From: Achromobacter sp. Root83 | GTDB taxonomy: Bacteria > Pseudomonadota > Gammaproteobacteria > Burkholderiales > Burkholderiaceae_B | NCBI RefSeq assembly: GCF_001428845.1 | Contig: NZ_LMIU01000027.1 | Coordinates: 1,910 to 65,909 of the forward strand | Direction of reading: 5' to 3' | DNA: 64,000 nt | Translations under genes and position numbers: made by a program | Shown here: positions 8,079 to 16,293 of the stretch, piece by piece | Layout of the letters: every line of letters begins with the position of its first letter | Position numbering within the stretch: position 1 is the first letter of the stretch | Notes under the pieces: generated by a model | The model's input: only the letters and a program-made list of their open reading frames with translations | Databases searched by the model: none | What the model was told of the DNA's origin: nothing

Positions 8079-10652
8079 CTATTCCAGCGCGGCGGCGAAC
8101 GCGCCGTCGCGCCACTGCAGACGCGCGGCGCCAAAGGGCGTGCCGCTGGCCAGACGTTGAAGGACCGCCAGGGACAAGGGCGGCAGCAGCTCTCCATCGA
8201 TGCTCGCATCCAGCAGACGCGCGCCGTTCTCGTGGCGGCTGCAACGGCCGCGCAGTTCGTCGCGCGCATCGGCGTCCACGTGCAGCACCGCGCCATAACG
8301 CGAACCGAATTGGTGCTGCAGACGCTGCAGCCGGCCATCGATGATCTCACCCAGTACAGCCTCGTCCAGATAGCGGTACGGGATCAATTGCATGCGCGCC
8401 AGCAGCGCGGGCTTGAAGAACTCCATGAGCCGCTGGCGCAGCGCCGCTTCGGACAAGTCCGTCAAGGCGCCGTCCTGCCGGTCGAAACCCAGGTTCGAGG
8501 TCAGGAAGAACAGGATGTTCTTGCAATCGATCTGGCGTCCCTCGCCATCGGCGAGTTCGCCCTTGTCGAAGGCCTGATAGAAGATATTCAACACTTGCGG
8601 GTGGGCCTTTTCCACCTCATCGAGCAGCACCACGGAATAAGGCTGTTTTCGGATCGCTTCGGTCAGTACGCCGCCTTCTCCATAACCGACATAACCGGGC
8701 GGCGCACCCAGCAGACGGGACACGGTGTGCTTTTCCTGGAACTCCGACATATTGATGGTCGTCAGGAAATTCTTGCCGCCGAACATGGCGTCGGCCAGCG
8801 CCAGCGCAGTCTCGGTCTTGCCCACGCCGCTAGGGCCGACAAGCAGAAATGCGCCAAGCGGCGTGCCTGGCCGGCGCAGATCGGCCATGGCGGTGAGCAG
8901 GTGCTTGTGCACGCGTTCGATCGCCACGCTCTGCCCCTTGACCCGTTCCTGCAACAGAGCCGGCAATTGAGCCAAGCGCTCCATCTGGTTGCGGTTGATG
9001 GTGGTGGCCGGAATGCCGGTCCAATCCGCGATCACCTGGGCGATCTGTTCATGGCCGACATCGGCGTGCAACAAGGCGCCACCGCGTTGAAGTTCGGTCA
9101 ATTGCGCGACCTTCGCGGCCAGCGCGTCGTCGCGGCCCACGTCATCGTCCTCGCCCTGCTGCCCCCGTAGCGCCAGGATCTCATCGATCAGGCTCTTCTG
9201 CTGGGTCCAGGCCTGCCGCAGATGGTCGATCTGCCGCAGCACGTCCTGGCCCGCGATTTCCAGGGTTGCCAGGCGGCCCGGATTGGCTTTTCTGCCTGCC
9301 CGGGCATCGCGCCGCAGCAACGCGATTTCCGCATCGATCTGAATCCGTTCCTGCTCCAGGGCGCCCACGCGTCTGGGCGGCGCCGCCAGGGCGGTCGCGA
9401 CACGCGCGCAGGCCGTGTCCAGCACGTCGATCGCCTTGTCCGGCAATTGGCGCCCGGACAGGTAGCGCGCGGAAAGCGCCGCCGCCGCCTGTAGCGCGTC
9501 GTCTCCGATATAAACGCGATGCGCCTGTTCATAGATCTGGCGCAGCCCGCGCAGGATATGAACGGCCTGTTCCTGGCTGGGCTCATCCAGCTTGACCAGT
9601 TGGAAACGCCGCGCAAGCGCCGGGTCCTTTTCAAAGTACTTTTTGTACTCGGACCACGTGGTGGCGGCTATGGTGCGCAATTCGCCGCGCGCCAGGGCGG
9701 GTTTGAGCAGATTGGCCGCGTCGCTGCCGCCGGCCGCATTGCCGGCGCCGATCAGCGTATGGGCCTCGTCAATGAACAGGATGATCGGTTGCGCGGACGC
9801 CTTGACCTCGTCGATGACCGATTTCAGACGCTTTTCGAATTCGCCTTTGACCGAGGCGCCAGCTTGCAGCGCGCCCAGGTCCAGTCCCCACAAGGCCACC
9901 TGTAGCAAAGGCTCGGGAACACGTTCCTGCACGATGCGCAGCGCCAGGCCTTCGACCACGGCGCTTTTACCCACGCCGGCGTCGCCCACCACGATGGGGT
10001 TGTTTTTTCTGCGGCGCGACAGGATGTCGATCATCAAGTCGATTTCCGCATCCCGGCAGAGCACCGGGTCTATGCGGCCCGCGCGAGCCTGCGCGGTGAA
10101 GTCATGGCCATACTTGGCCAACGCCGTCTCGCCGCCGGAAGGCTGCAAGCCGGGCGTGGGCTCGGATGACCCAGGCGCTTCCGACGAATCCGACAGCAAG
10201 GCCGCGAAGTTCTTGCGCAGCGCTTCGCGGTTGATGCCGTCGAACAGCGTTACCGCGGCCAGCGGCAGATAGCGGGCCGGATTGAGCAGCGCCGCCAGAA
10301 GCAGGCAGCCGCCCCGCAGATTCTGAAAGCCCATTTCAAGCGATCCGAGCAACCAGGCCTCTTGCAGGAGTTCGATCAGCAACGGGGAAAACGTGGGGTA
10401 CTGCCCAGGGTTCTCCTCCTGGAACGGCGCCTCGCTGGACAAGGCCTGGCGCACTGCATCGACATCCAGCCCTGCCTGTTTGATAAGCAGCCGGGCGTCG
10501 CTGAGCGGCTGGTCCAGCAATTTGAAAATCACCAGCGCCACGGTTACTTCGGAACCGCGTTGGCTTATGCAGAGGCTAGCGGCTTCCTCCAACGCCTGAC
10601 GGCAGATGGGGTTCAAGCGTTGAATAACCGCCGGCAAATCAATTCTGATCAT
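8079..10652 (-). CDS. clpV: ClpV/TssH AAA+ ATPase that recycles the T6SS sheath
   Basis: ClpV disassembles the contracted TssB-TssC sheath. The product (857 residues from the ATG at 10652) has an N-terminal Clp_N domain (about 1-160) that in the family binds the TssC N-terminal helix. The first AAA+ module has Walker A GDAGVGKS at 223-230, then the middle domain and a second AAA+ module with Walker A GPSGVGKT near residue 600. An in-frame GTG at 10661 is possible, but the only Shine-Dalgarno-like element sits at the right distance from the ATG. It is the first gene of the leftward operon and is followed after 4 bases by the sigma-54 activator. Confidence 0.95.
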   Translation of the reverse strand: MIRIDLPAVIQRLNPICRQALEEAASLCISQRGSEVTVALVIFKLLDQPLSDARLLIKQAGLDVDAVRQALSSEAPFQEENPGQYPTFSPLLIELLQEAWLLGSLEMGFQNLRGGCLLLAALLNPARYLPLAAVTLFDGINREALRKNFAALLSDSSEAPGSSEPTPGLQPSGGETALAKYGHDFTAQARAGRIDPVLCRDAEIDLMIDILSRRRKNNPIVVGDAGVGKSAVVEGLALRIVQERVPEPLLQVALWGLDLGALQAGASVKGEFEKRLKSVIDEVKASAQPIILFIDEAHTLIGAGNAAGGSDAANLLKPALARGELRTIAATTWSEYKKYFEKDPALARRFQLVKLDEPSQEQAVHILRGLRQIYEQAHRVYIGDDALQAAAALSARYLSGRQLPDKAIDVLDTACARVATALAAPPRRVGALEQERIQIDAEIALLRRDARAGRKANPGRLATLEIAGQDVLRQIDHLRQAWTQQKSLIDEILALRGQQGEDDDVGRDDALAAKVAQLTELQRGGALLHADVGHEQIAQVIADWTGIPATTINRNQMERLAQLPALLQERVKGQSVAIERVHKHLLTAMADLRRPGTPLGAFLLVGPSGVGKTETALALADAMFGGKNFLTTINMSEFQEKHTVSRLLGAPPGYVGYGEGGVLTEAIRKQPYSVVLLDEVEKAHPQVLNIFYQAFDKGELADGEGRQIDCKNILFFLTSNLGFDRQDGALTDLSEAALRQRLMEFFKPALLARMQLIPYRYLDEAVLGEIIDGRLQRLQHQFGSRYGAVLHVDADARDELRGRCSRHENGARLLDASIDGELLPPLSLAVLQRLASGTPFGAARLQWRDGAFAAALE

Positions 10653-10951
10653 TGATTTCACTCGTCCAATGATGTGGGGAACATTTGATTATTGGTCGCA
10701 CTGACAGCCCACCAAGAGAACACTTTTCTTTTCACTGGAACATAAGACCAGTTTGAAAATAAGTGAGGAGGATAGGCGATTATTTTGAAAATAAACAAGC
10801 CTTAATTTTTCGAATTTTTCTTATTTACCGTATATGACCGTAGACCGTAGGATCGCCCCGATTCAGCCTATCTGTGGAGAATCAACTTCAGTATTTCCAA
10901 ATATTCCCACAGCGATTAACGGTATTCTTTTTTTCAATAGAAAGAACCCAA

Positions 10952-10967
10952 TGGCGATGGAATCGCA
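10952..10967 (+). promoter_or_regulatory. Candidate sigma-54 promoter for the tssB operon
   Basis: TGGCGATGGAATCGCA carries the two near-invariant dinucleotides GG (-24) and GC (-12) with the required 10-base spacing. TGGC and four of five bases of TTGCA match the consensus, but the CACG part is poor. It lies about 85 bases before the tssB start. The cluster encodes its own sigma-54 activator, which makes the site plausible. Confidence 0.35.
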
Positions 10968-10994
10968 ATAATCGGTCAACATTGAAAGAAGAGT

Positions 10995-11015
10995 TTGGCC
11001 ATTTTCCGAGGCCAA
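10995..11015. repeat. Inverted repeat TTGGCC/GGCCAA in the tssB leader
   Basis: TTGGCC (10995-11000) and GGCCAA (11010-11015) are perfectly complementary around a 9-base spacer, 37 bases before the tssB ATG. It could be an operator or an mRNA leader hairpin. No T-run follows. Confidence 0.45.
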
Positions 11016-11052
11016 GCCTTTGGTTTTCCCGTGGTTATAACCAGGAGTTCCC

Positions 11053-11559
11053 ATGGCAAAAAAAATGGCGTCAGTCGCCCCGCAAGAACGCATCAACATT
11101 AAATACGTGCCGGCGACTGGCGATCAACAGGCTGAAATGGAATTGCCGCTGAAGCTGCTCATCACGGGCGACTTCAAAGGTCACGGCGAGGAGATGGCGC
11201 TCGAGGAGCGTCCGACCGTCCGCATCGACAAGGACAATTTCGACGAGGTGATGTCGGGCGCGGGCCTGCACTTGGCGATGCAAGTGCCGTCGCGCCTGAG
11301 CGAAGGGCAGGAAGAGGACACGCTCAGTGTCGGCCTGCAGTTCAAGGCGATCAAGGATTTCTCTCCGGACGCGATCGCCCGCCAGGTACCGGAACTGAAC
11401 AAGTTGCTGGAATTGCGTGAGGCGCTGGTTGCGCTGAAGGGCCCGTTGGGTAATGTGCCGGCGTTTCGCAAGCAGCTTCAGACGTTGCTGGCCGACGAGA
11501 AGGCGCGCAGCGCGCTGGCCAAGGAACTGAATCTGGTATTGGAAACGTCGGCTTCCTGA
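11053..11559 (+). CDS. tssB: TssB/VipA small sheath subunit
   Basis: TssB pairs with TssC to form the contractile sheath in the cytoplasm. The 168-residue product is of normal size and shows family signatures 'ERINIKYVPATGDQQAEMELPL' in shortened form at residues 12-33, 'KLLITGDF' and a C-terminal helical region 'PAFRKQLQTLLADE'. AGGAG lies 5 bases before the ATG. It is the first gene of the rightward operon, 49 bases before tssC. Confidence 0.95.
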   Translation: MAKKMASVAPQERINIKYVPATGDQQAEMELPLKLLITGDFKGHGEEMALEERPTVRIDKDNFDEVMSGAGLHLAMQVPSRLSEGQEEDTLSVGLQFKAIKDFSPDAIARQVPELNKLLELREALVALKGPLGNVPAFRKQLQTLLADEKARSALAKELNLVLETSAS

Positions 11560-11608
11560 GTCCGGCTTTGTTTTTCCCTTCGCCCCATCGGTTTAAAAGG
11601 ACAAGAGC

Positions 11609-13081
11609 ATGAAGGCTCAAGCTAGCGTTGCACAGGAAGTGAAGCAAACCCATGGCCTGCTGGAGCAGATCATGGCGCAAACTCGCATTGAACCCAGTCA
11701 CGAAGGATATGCCGTCGCCGAGCGCGGTGTTGCCGCGTTTATTGGCGAAATCCTGAAGAGCCAGGAACGCGAGCAGCAGGTCAATAAGCAACTGGTCGAC
11801 CAGATGATCGCGGAGATCGACCGGAAGATCGGTTATCAAATGGATGCGATCCTCCACCAAAAGCCGCTGCAGGATCTTGAATCCGCATGGCGCGGATTGA
11901 AATTGCTGGTGGATCGCACGGATTTTCGCGAAAACATCAAGATCGAAATCCTGCACGTCACGAAAGACGAAATGCTCGAGGATTTTGAAAGCTGCGGCGA
12001 CATTACCCGCAGCGGCCTCTACAAGCATGTGTATACCGCGGGCTATGGCCAATTCGGCGGCGAACCGATAGCAAGCATCGTCAGCAATTACACGTTCGGT
12101 CCTTCCGCGCCGGACATCAAGCTGCTCAGCTACGCGGCCTCGGTCAGCGCCATGTCGCATGCCCCGTTCCTGGCGGCGGCGGGTCCGGAGTTCCTGAATA
12201 TCAAGAGTTTTCAGGATCTGCCCAACCTGAAGGAGGTGAAGGACATTTTCGAGGGCCCGCGCTTTGCCAAATGGCGCGGCCTGCGCGAATCGGAGGATGC
12301 CCGCTACCTGGGGTTGACGATGCCGCGCTTTCTGCTGCGCCAGCCCTACGATCCGCTCGAGAACCCGGCCCGCAGCTTTGTCTACCGCGAGACGATAGCC
12401 GGCGACCACGAGAATTATCTGTGGGGCAACACGTCCTATCTGCTGGCCAGCCGCATCACCGAGAGCTTTGCCAAATATCGCTGGTGCCCGAACATTATCG
12501 GGCCGCAGTCGGGCGGCAGCGTCGACGACCTGCCGGTGCACCTGTATGAATCCCTGGGCCAGCTCCAGGCCAAGATCCCCACCGAAGTGCTGGTCTCCGA
12601 CCGCAAGGAATTCGAGCTGGCCGAAGAGGGCTTCATCCCCCTGACGATGCGCAAGGACAGCGACAACGCGGCATTCTTCTCCGCCAATTCGGTGCAGAAG
12701 CCCAAGCTGTTCCAGAAGACGCCCGAAGGCCAGGCCGCGCAGACCAATTACAAGCTGGGCACGCAGTTGCCCTACATGTTCATCATCAACCGCCTGGCGC
12801 ACTACATCAAGGTGCTGCAGCGTGAACAGATCGGGAGCTGGAAGGAGCGCCAGGATCTGGAGCGCGAGCTCAATGGCTGGCTCAAACAGTACATCGCGGA
12901 CCAGGAAAGCCCCTCGTCCGATGTCCGCAGCCGCCGCCCCTTGCGCGCTGCCCAGGTCCAGGTCCAGGACGTGGCCGGCAATCCCGGCTGGTATCAGGTT
13001 TCGCTCGCCGTGCGTCCGCACTTCAAGTACATGGGCGCCAACTTCGAGCTGTCGCTGGTGGGACGCCTGGACAAGGAATAA
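11609..13081 (+). CDS. tssC: TssC/VipB large sheath subunit
   Basis: TssC is the main sheath protein, which handshakes with TssB and exposes an N-terminal helix that ClpV recognises. The 490-residue product shows 'LESAWRGLKLLVDRTDF', 'GQFGGEPIASIVSNYTFGP', 'MSHAPFLAAAGPEFL' and 'SFVYRETIAGDHENYLWGN', all characteristic. Its N-terminal helix before residue 30 is intact. AAAAGGA precedes the ATG. The next gene is tssE; the hcp gene often found at this place in other clusters is absent. Confidence 0.96.
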   Translation: MKAQASVAQEVKQTHGLLEQIMAQTRIEPSHEGYAVAERGVAAFIGEILKSQEREQQVNKQLVDQMIAEIDRKIGYQMDAILHQKPLQDLESAWRGLKLLVDRTDFRENIKIEILHVTKDEMLEDFESCGDITRSGLYKHVYTAGYGQFGGEPIASIVSNYTFGPSAPDIKLLSYAASVSAMSHAPFLAAAGPEFLNIKSFQDLPNLKEVKDIFEGPRFAKWRGLRESEDARYLGLTMPRFLLRQPYDPLENPARSFVYRETIAGDHENYLWGNTSYLLASRITESFAKYRWCPNIIGPQSGGSVDDLPVHLYESLGQLQAKIPTEVLVSDRKEFELAEEGFIPLTMRKDSDNAAFFSANSVQKPKLFQKTPEGQAAQTNYKLGTQLPYMFIINRLAHYIKVLQREQIGSWKERQDLERELNGWLKQYIADQESPSSDVRSRRPLRAAQVQVQDVAGNPGWYQVSLAVRPHFKYMGANFELSLVGRLDKE

Positions 13082-13087
13082 CGGGAG

Positions 13088-13516
13088 ATGCCCAGATCGC
13101 CCGGGCAGGGCAGTTTGTTCGAGCGGCTCGAGCCGGACGCGCTGCCCCGGCGCTCCCGGTCGCGCCGGGACCTCGCGGTCGCACGCATCCATGCCATCAA
13201 GCGGCATCTTGAACTCATTCTGAACAGCCGCAGGGGCTGCTCCCAGAGCAGTCCCGAGCTGGGCTTGCAGGACTTCAACGACGCCGCGATCGGCAGCGCC
13301 GATTTACTGGTGCAAGTAAGTCAGGACATCCGTCAGTCGGTGGCCGCGTTTGAACCCAGGGTCAAGGTGATCGGGGTGCATGCGCGCCCCGACGCATTGC
13401 AGCCATTGAACCTGAATTTTCGGTTGGACTGCCTGGTGCCCGTCGCCAACGCAGAAGAAAAGGTGGAGATCGATCTTGTGATCCACCGTCCGGATCGATA
13501 CGCGCGCATCGTTTAG
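13088..13516 (+). CDS. tssE: TssE gp25-like baseplate protein
   Basis: TssE is a baseplate wedge component related to phage T4 gp25 and needed to start sheath assembly. The 142-residue product has the gp25-like core: 'HLELILNSRRGCSQSSPELG' (the segment around residues 40-60), an 'I..F EPR' strand region at 'AAFEPRVKVIGV', and the C-terminal strand. The N-terminus carries the usual 'SLFERL' motif followed by an arginine-rich stretch. GGGAG abuts the ATG, so translation may depend on coupling with tssC, whose stop lies 6 bases upstream. Confidence 0.88.
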   Translation: MPRSPGQGSLFERLEPDALPRRSRSRRDLAVARIHAIKRHLELILNSRRGCSQSSPELGLQDFNDAAIGSADLLVQVSQDIRQSVAAFEPRVKVIGVHARPDALQPLNLNFRLDCLVPVANAEEKVEIDLVIHRPDRYARIV

Positions 13517-13543
13517 CGCAACGCCAAGGGAGGCGGAAAGAAC

Positions 13544-15310
13544 ATGCCGTTGCGGGGGAAGTTCCGCGAGGAAATGGATTATCTGCGCCGGCTCGGCCGC
13601 GAGTTTGCGCGCGACAATCCGCAGTTGTCGCAATTTCTGGGCGACGAGGCGGCTGATCCCGATGTGGAGCGGCTATTGGAAGGGTTTGCCTTTCTTACCG
13701 CCAAGCTGCGCCTGAAGATCGAGGACGATCTTCCGGAACTGACGCATTCCTTGTTGCAGTTGCTGTGGCCCAATTACCTGCGGCCGCTGCCGAGCGCGAC
13801 CATCATGCGCTTCGACCCGATCGATCGGGCCATCACGACGCGGCAGGTGATTCCAAAAGGCACGCGGGTGCTGTCCCGGCCGGTCGAAGGCGTACGCTGC
13901 GAATTCCGTACCTGCTCGGACGTTACGGTGTATCCCCTGCGCATCCTTGAGGTCAGTGACGCGCACACACGCGAGAAATCCATCATGCGGGTGGATCTTG
14001 CGCCCATGGCCGGCAACGCCCTGGACAGCTTCGACTGCGATCAGCTCGATTTTCACCTGAGTGGCGATGACACGACCGCGCTCACCCTGTACCTGTGGCT
14101 GTCCAGATACCTGGCCGAAATACGGATAGAGGTGGGCGGGCAGATGCGCCGGCTATCCGCGCGTCAGATCGGTTTTCCGGGGTTCTCGCCCGACGAGGCG
14201 CTGCTGCCCTATCCGAAGAATGTATTCGACGGGTATCGGATCCTGCAGGAGTACTTCGTTTTTCCGCGCCGTTTCCAGTTCTTCAGCCTGACCGGGCTGC
14301 GCGCCTTGTGGCCCGCCGGGAGCACGGACAATGTACGGGTGGAATTCCACTTCAACCGGCCCATGCCGGTGGATATCCGCCTGCGCACCGCTGACCTGAT
14401 GCTGTACTGCACGCCCGCGGTGAATCTCTTTGAACATGACGCGGAGCCGATCAATCTCAATGGCCGCTCCGTGGACCAGCGCCTTCGGCCCGGCGGGCAA
14501 CGGCAGGACGCCTACGAAATCTTCAGCATCGATGAGGTCAGCGGCTGGCACCGCGGAGCGGATGGACAACGCGGCAAATTCCTGCGCATTTTCCATCCCT
14601 TCGAGTCCCTGCAACATGAAATCGAACACGCGCAAGGACGCACCGCGCTCTACTACCGGACGCGCATCGAGAATGCGCTGACCGAGGACGGCGTGCTGCA
14701 CCGAGTGGCCTTCATCCGCGGCGACGAGACCGACTACATCGACGAAGATGAAACCGTATCGCTGGCCCTGACCTGCACCAACAGGGATCTACCCCTGTCC
14801 TTGGGCGTCGGCGATATCTGTGTCCAGACGCAGACCACCCCCACTTTCGCAAGCTACAGCAACGTCACGCGGCCGACGCCGTCCTATCGGCCCGTCCTGG
14901 ACGGACAGCTTCAGTGGACGCTGATCTCCAACCTGTCGCTGAACTATCTGTCGCTGCTGTCGACGGAACCCTTGAAGGCGGTGCTGCGCGGCTATGACTT
15001 TGCCGCGCTGCATGACATCCAGCGCGCCCGCGCCACGCGCAAACGGCTCGATGGCATTGGCGATGCCATCACCACGCCCACGGACCTGCTGATGAAGGGC
15101 CTGCCCATACGGGGCCTCAAGACGCGGCTGAAACTGGACCCGGAGGCCTTTCTCTGCGAGGGCGACCTTTACCTGTTCGGTACCGTGCTGAGTCATTTTT
15201 TCGCCCTATACGCGAGCATCAATTCCTTTCATCTGCTGGAAGCCACCAATACCGGCAACAACGAGCACTACGAATGGCCATTGCAGAACGGCAAGCAGCC
15301 GTTGATCTAG
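13544..15310 (+). CDS. tssF: TssF/VasA baseplate protein
   Basis: TssF forms the baseplate wedge with TssG and TssE. The 588-residue product opens with the family signature around 'EEMDYLRRLGREFARDNP' and 'DPDVERLLEGFAFLTAKL', followed by 'LTHSLLQLLWPNYLRPLPS'. Length and motifs match VasA/ImpG proteins. The 3' end overlaps tssG by 37 bases, which suggests coupled translation of the two partners. Confidence 0.95.
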   Translation: MPLRGKFREEMDYLRRLGREFARDNPQLSQFLGDEAADPDVERLLEGFAFLTAKLRLKIEDDLPELTHSLLQLLWPNYLRPLPSATIMRFDPIDRAITTRQVIPKGTRVLSRPVEGVRCEFRTCSDVTVYPLRILEVSDAHTREKSIMRVDLAPMAGNALDSFDCDQLDFHLSGDDTTALTLYLWLSRYLAEIRIEVGGQMRRLSARQIGFPGFSPDEALLPYPKNVFDGYRILQEYFVFPRRFQFFSLTGLRALWPAGSTDNVRVEFHFNRPMPVDIRLRTADLMLYCTPAVNLFEHDAEPINLNGRSVDQRLRPGGQRQDAYEIFSIDEVSGWHRGADGQRGKFLRIFHPFESLQHEIEHAQGRTALYYRTRIENALTEDGVLHRVAFIRGDETDYIDEDETVSLALTCTNRDLPLSLGVGDICVQTQTTPTFASYSNVTRPTPSYRPVLDGQLQWTLISNLSLNYLSLLSTEPLKAVLRGYDFAALHDIQRARATRKRLDGIGDAITTPTDLLMKGLPIRGLKTRLKLDPEAFLCEGDLYLFGTVLSHFFALYASINSFHLLEATNTGNNEHYEWPLQNGKQPLI

Positions 15311-16293
15311 CCGGCCATCTGCTGGCTGACGCGAAGAACTATGACTTTTTCCGTTTGCTCGAGCAGTTGCACGGCTTGCACGACGACAATCTGGAAGCCC
15401 CGGAGAGCGCCGACCCGGAGCGCCACCGCGTCCGCCTGAGCAGCTACGCGGGGCTTGGATTTCCGGCCTCGGACGTGGCGCTGGCCGAGCGCATGCCCGC
15501 CGCCGCCAGCAGCGACTATCGGGTGCAGGCCACGTTTTTTGGCCTGCATGGACCGGACTCTCCCCTGCCCGGTTATTACCTGGACCGGCTGGCCTATGAG
15601 TACGGACAGGGTGTCGGGATACGTCCTGCCTTCCTGGACTTCTTCAACCACCGGTTGTTGACGCTGCTGCACCACGCCTGGCGCAAGTACCGCTATTACG
15701 TGCGCTTCCGGCGGGAGGCTCAGGACCGGTTCTCGCGCTATGTCTTTTCCATGGTGGGACTCGGCGACGTCGAGCTGCGCGGCGTCACCCCCATCGCCTG
15801 GAGCCGCCTGCTGAGTTACGCGGGCGCCATCGCCAGCCGCAGCCGCTCTCCGCACGTGGTGGCGGGCATCATCGCGCACTGCTTTGACCTGAAGACCGTG
15901 CAGGTGCGCGAATTCGAACTGCGCTACATGCACATTCCGGCCAATCAGCGGCTGGCATTGGGCAAGCGCAACGGCACGCTGGGCGACAGCTTCGTGATCG
16001 GCGATCGCGTCCGCACCCGCTACAGCAAGTTCACCATCGTCATTCCCGATCTGGATCAGAAGCGCTTTCGTGAGTTCCTGCCCAGCGGCGAAAACTTCGA
16101 GCGCTTGCGCAAACTGATCGACTTTCTGCTGCGCGACCCGGCCGCCTACGATCTTGATCTGGGCTTGCGTCAGGAAGAAGTGCCGCCGTTCAACCTGGGA
16201 CGCGCCAGCGGCGCCCACCTGGGTTGGACGAGCTTTGTTGCGCATACGGCGGTACGCCGCTCTTCCACCGTCAAAATCAAGGCGCGCCTATGA
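15274..16293 (+). CDS. tssG: TssG/VasB baseplate protein
   Basis: TssG is the second wedge partner of TssF. The 339-residue product shows 'NYDFFRLLEQL', 'RVRLSSYAGLGFPASDV', 'FFGLHGPDSPLPGYYLDRL' and 'FLDFFNHRLLTLLHHAWRKY', all diagnostic of VasB/ImpH. The start at 15274 lies within tssF. The stop overlaps the ATG of the next gene as ATGA (16290-16293). Confidence 0.95.
   Translation: MAIAERQAAVDLAGHLLADAKNYDFFRLLEQLHGLHDDNLEAPESADPERHRVRLSSYAGLGFPASDVALAERMPAAASSDYRVQATFFGLHGPDSPLPGYYLDRLAYEYGQGVGIRPAFLDFFNHRLLTLLHHAWRKYRYYVRFRREAQDRFSRYVFSMVGLGDVELRGVTPIAWSRLLSYAGAIASRSRSPHVVAGIIAHCFDLKTVQVREFELRYMHIPANQRLALGKRNGTLGDSFVIGDRVRTRYSKFTIVIPDLDQKRFREFLPSGENFERLRKLIDFLLRDPAAYDLDLGLRQEEVPPFNLGRASGAHLGWTSFVAHTAVRRSSTVKIKARL

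Larger units (their letters stand above)
10653..11052. other. AT-rich divergent regulatory region between clpV and tssB
   Basis: This 400-bp gap has no convincing gene. It is clearly richer in A and T than its surroundings, especially at 10740-10950. It holds a candidate sigma-54 promoter (10952-10967), a perfect inverted repeat (10995-11015), and near 10837-10857 three copies of ACCGTA, two of them tandem as GACCGTA. It must carry the promoters for both T6SS operons. I saw no sigma-54 site with correct spacing facing clpV. Confidence 0.7.

Noticed and set aside
10660-10760. A sigma-54 promoter facing clpV
   Set aside because: Nearest GG and GC pairs have spacings of 8, 9 or 12 bases rather than 10, so no site meets the rule.
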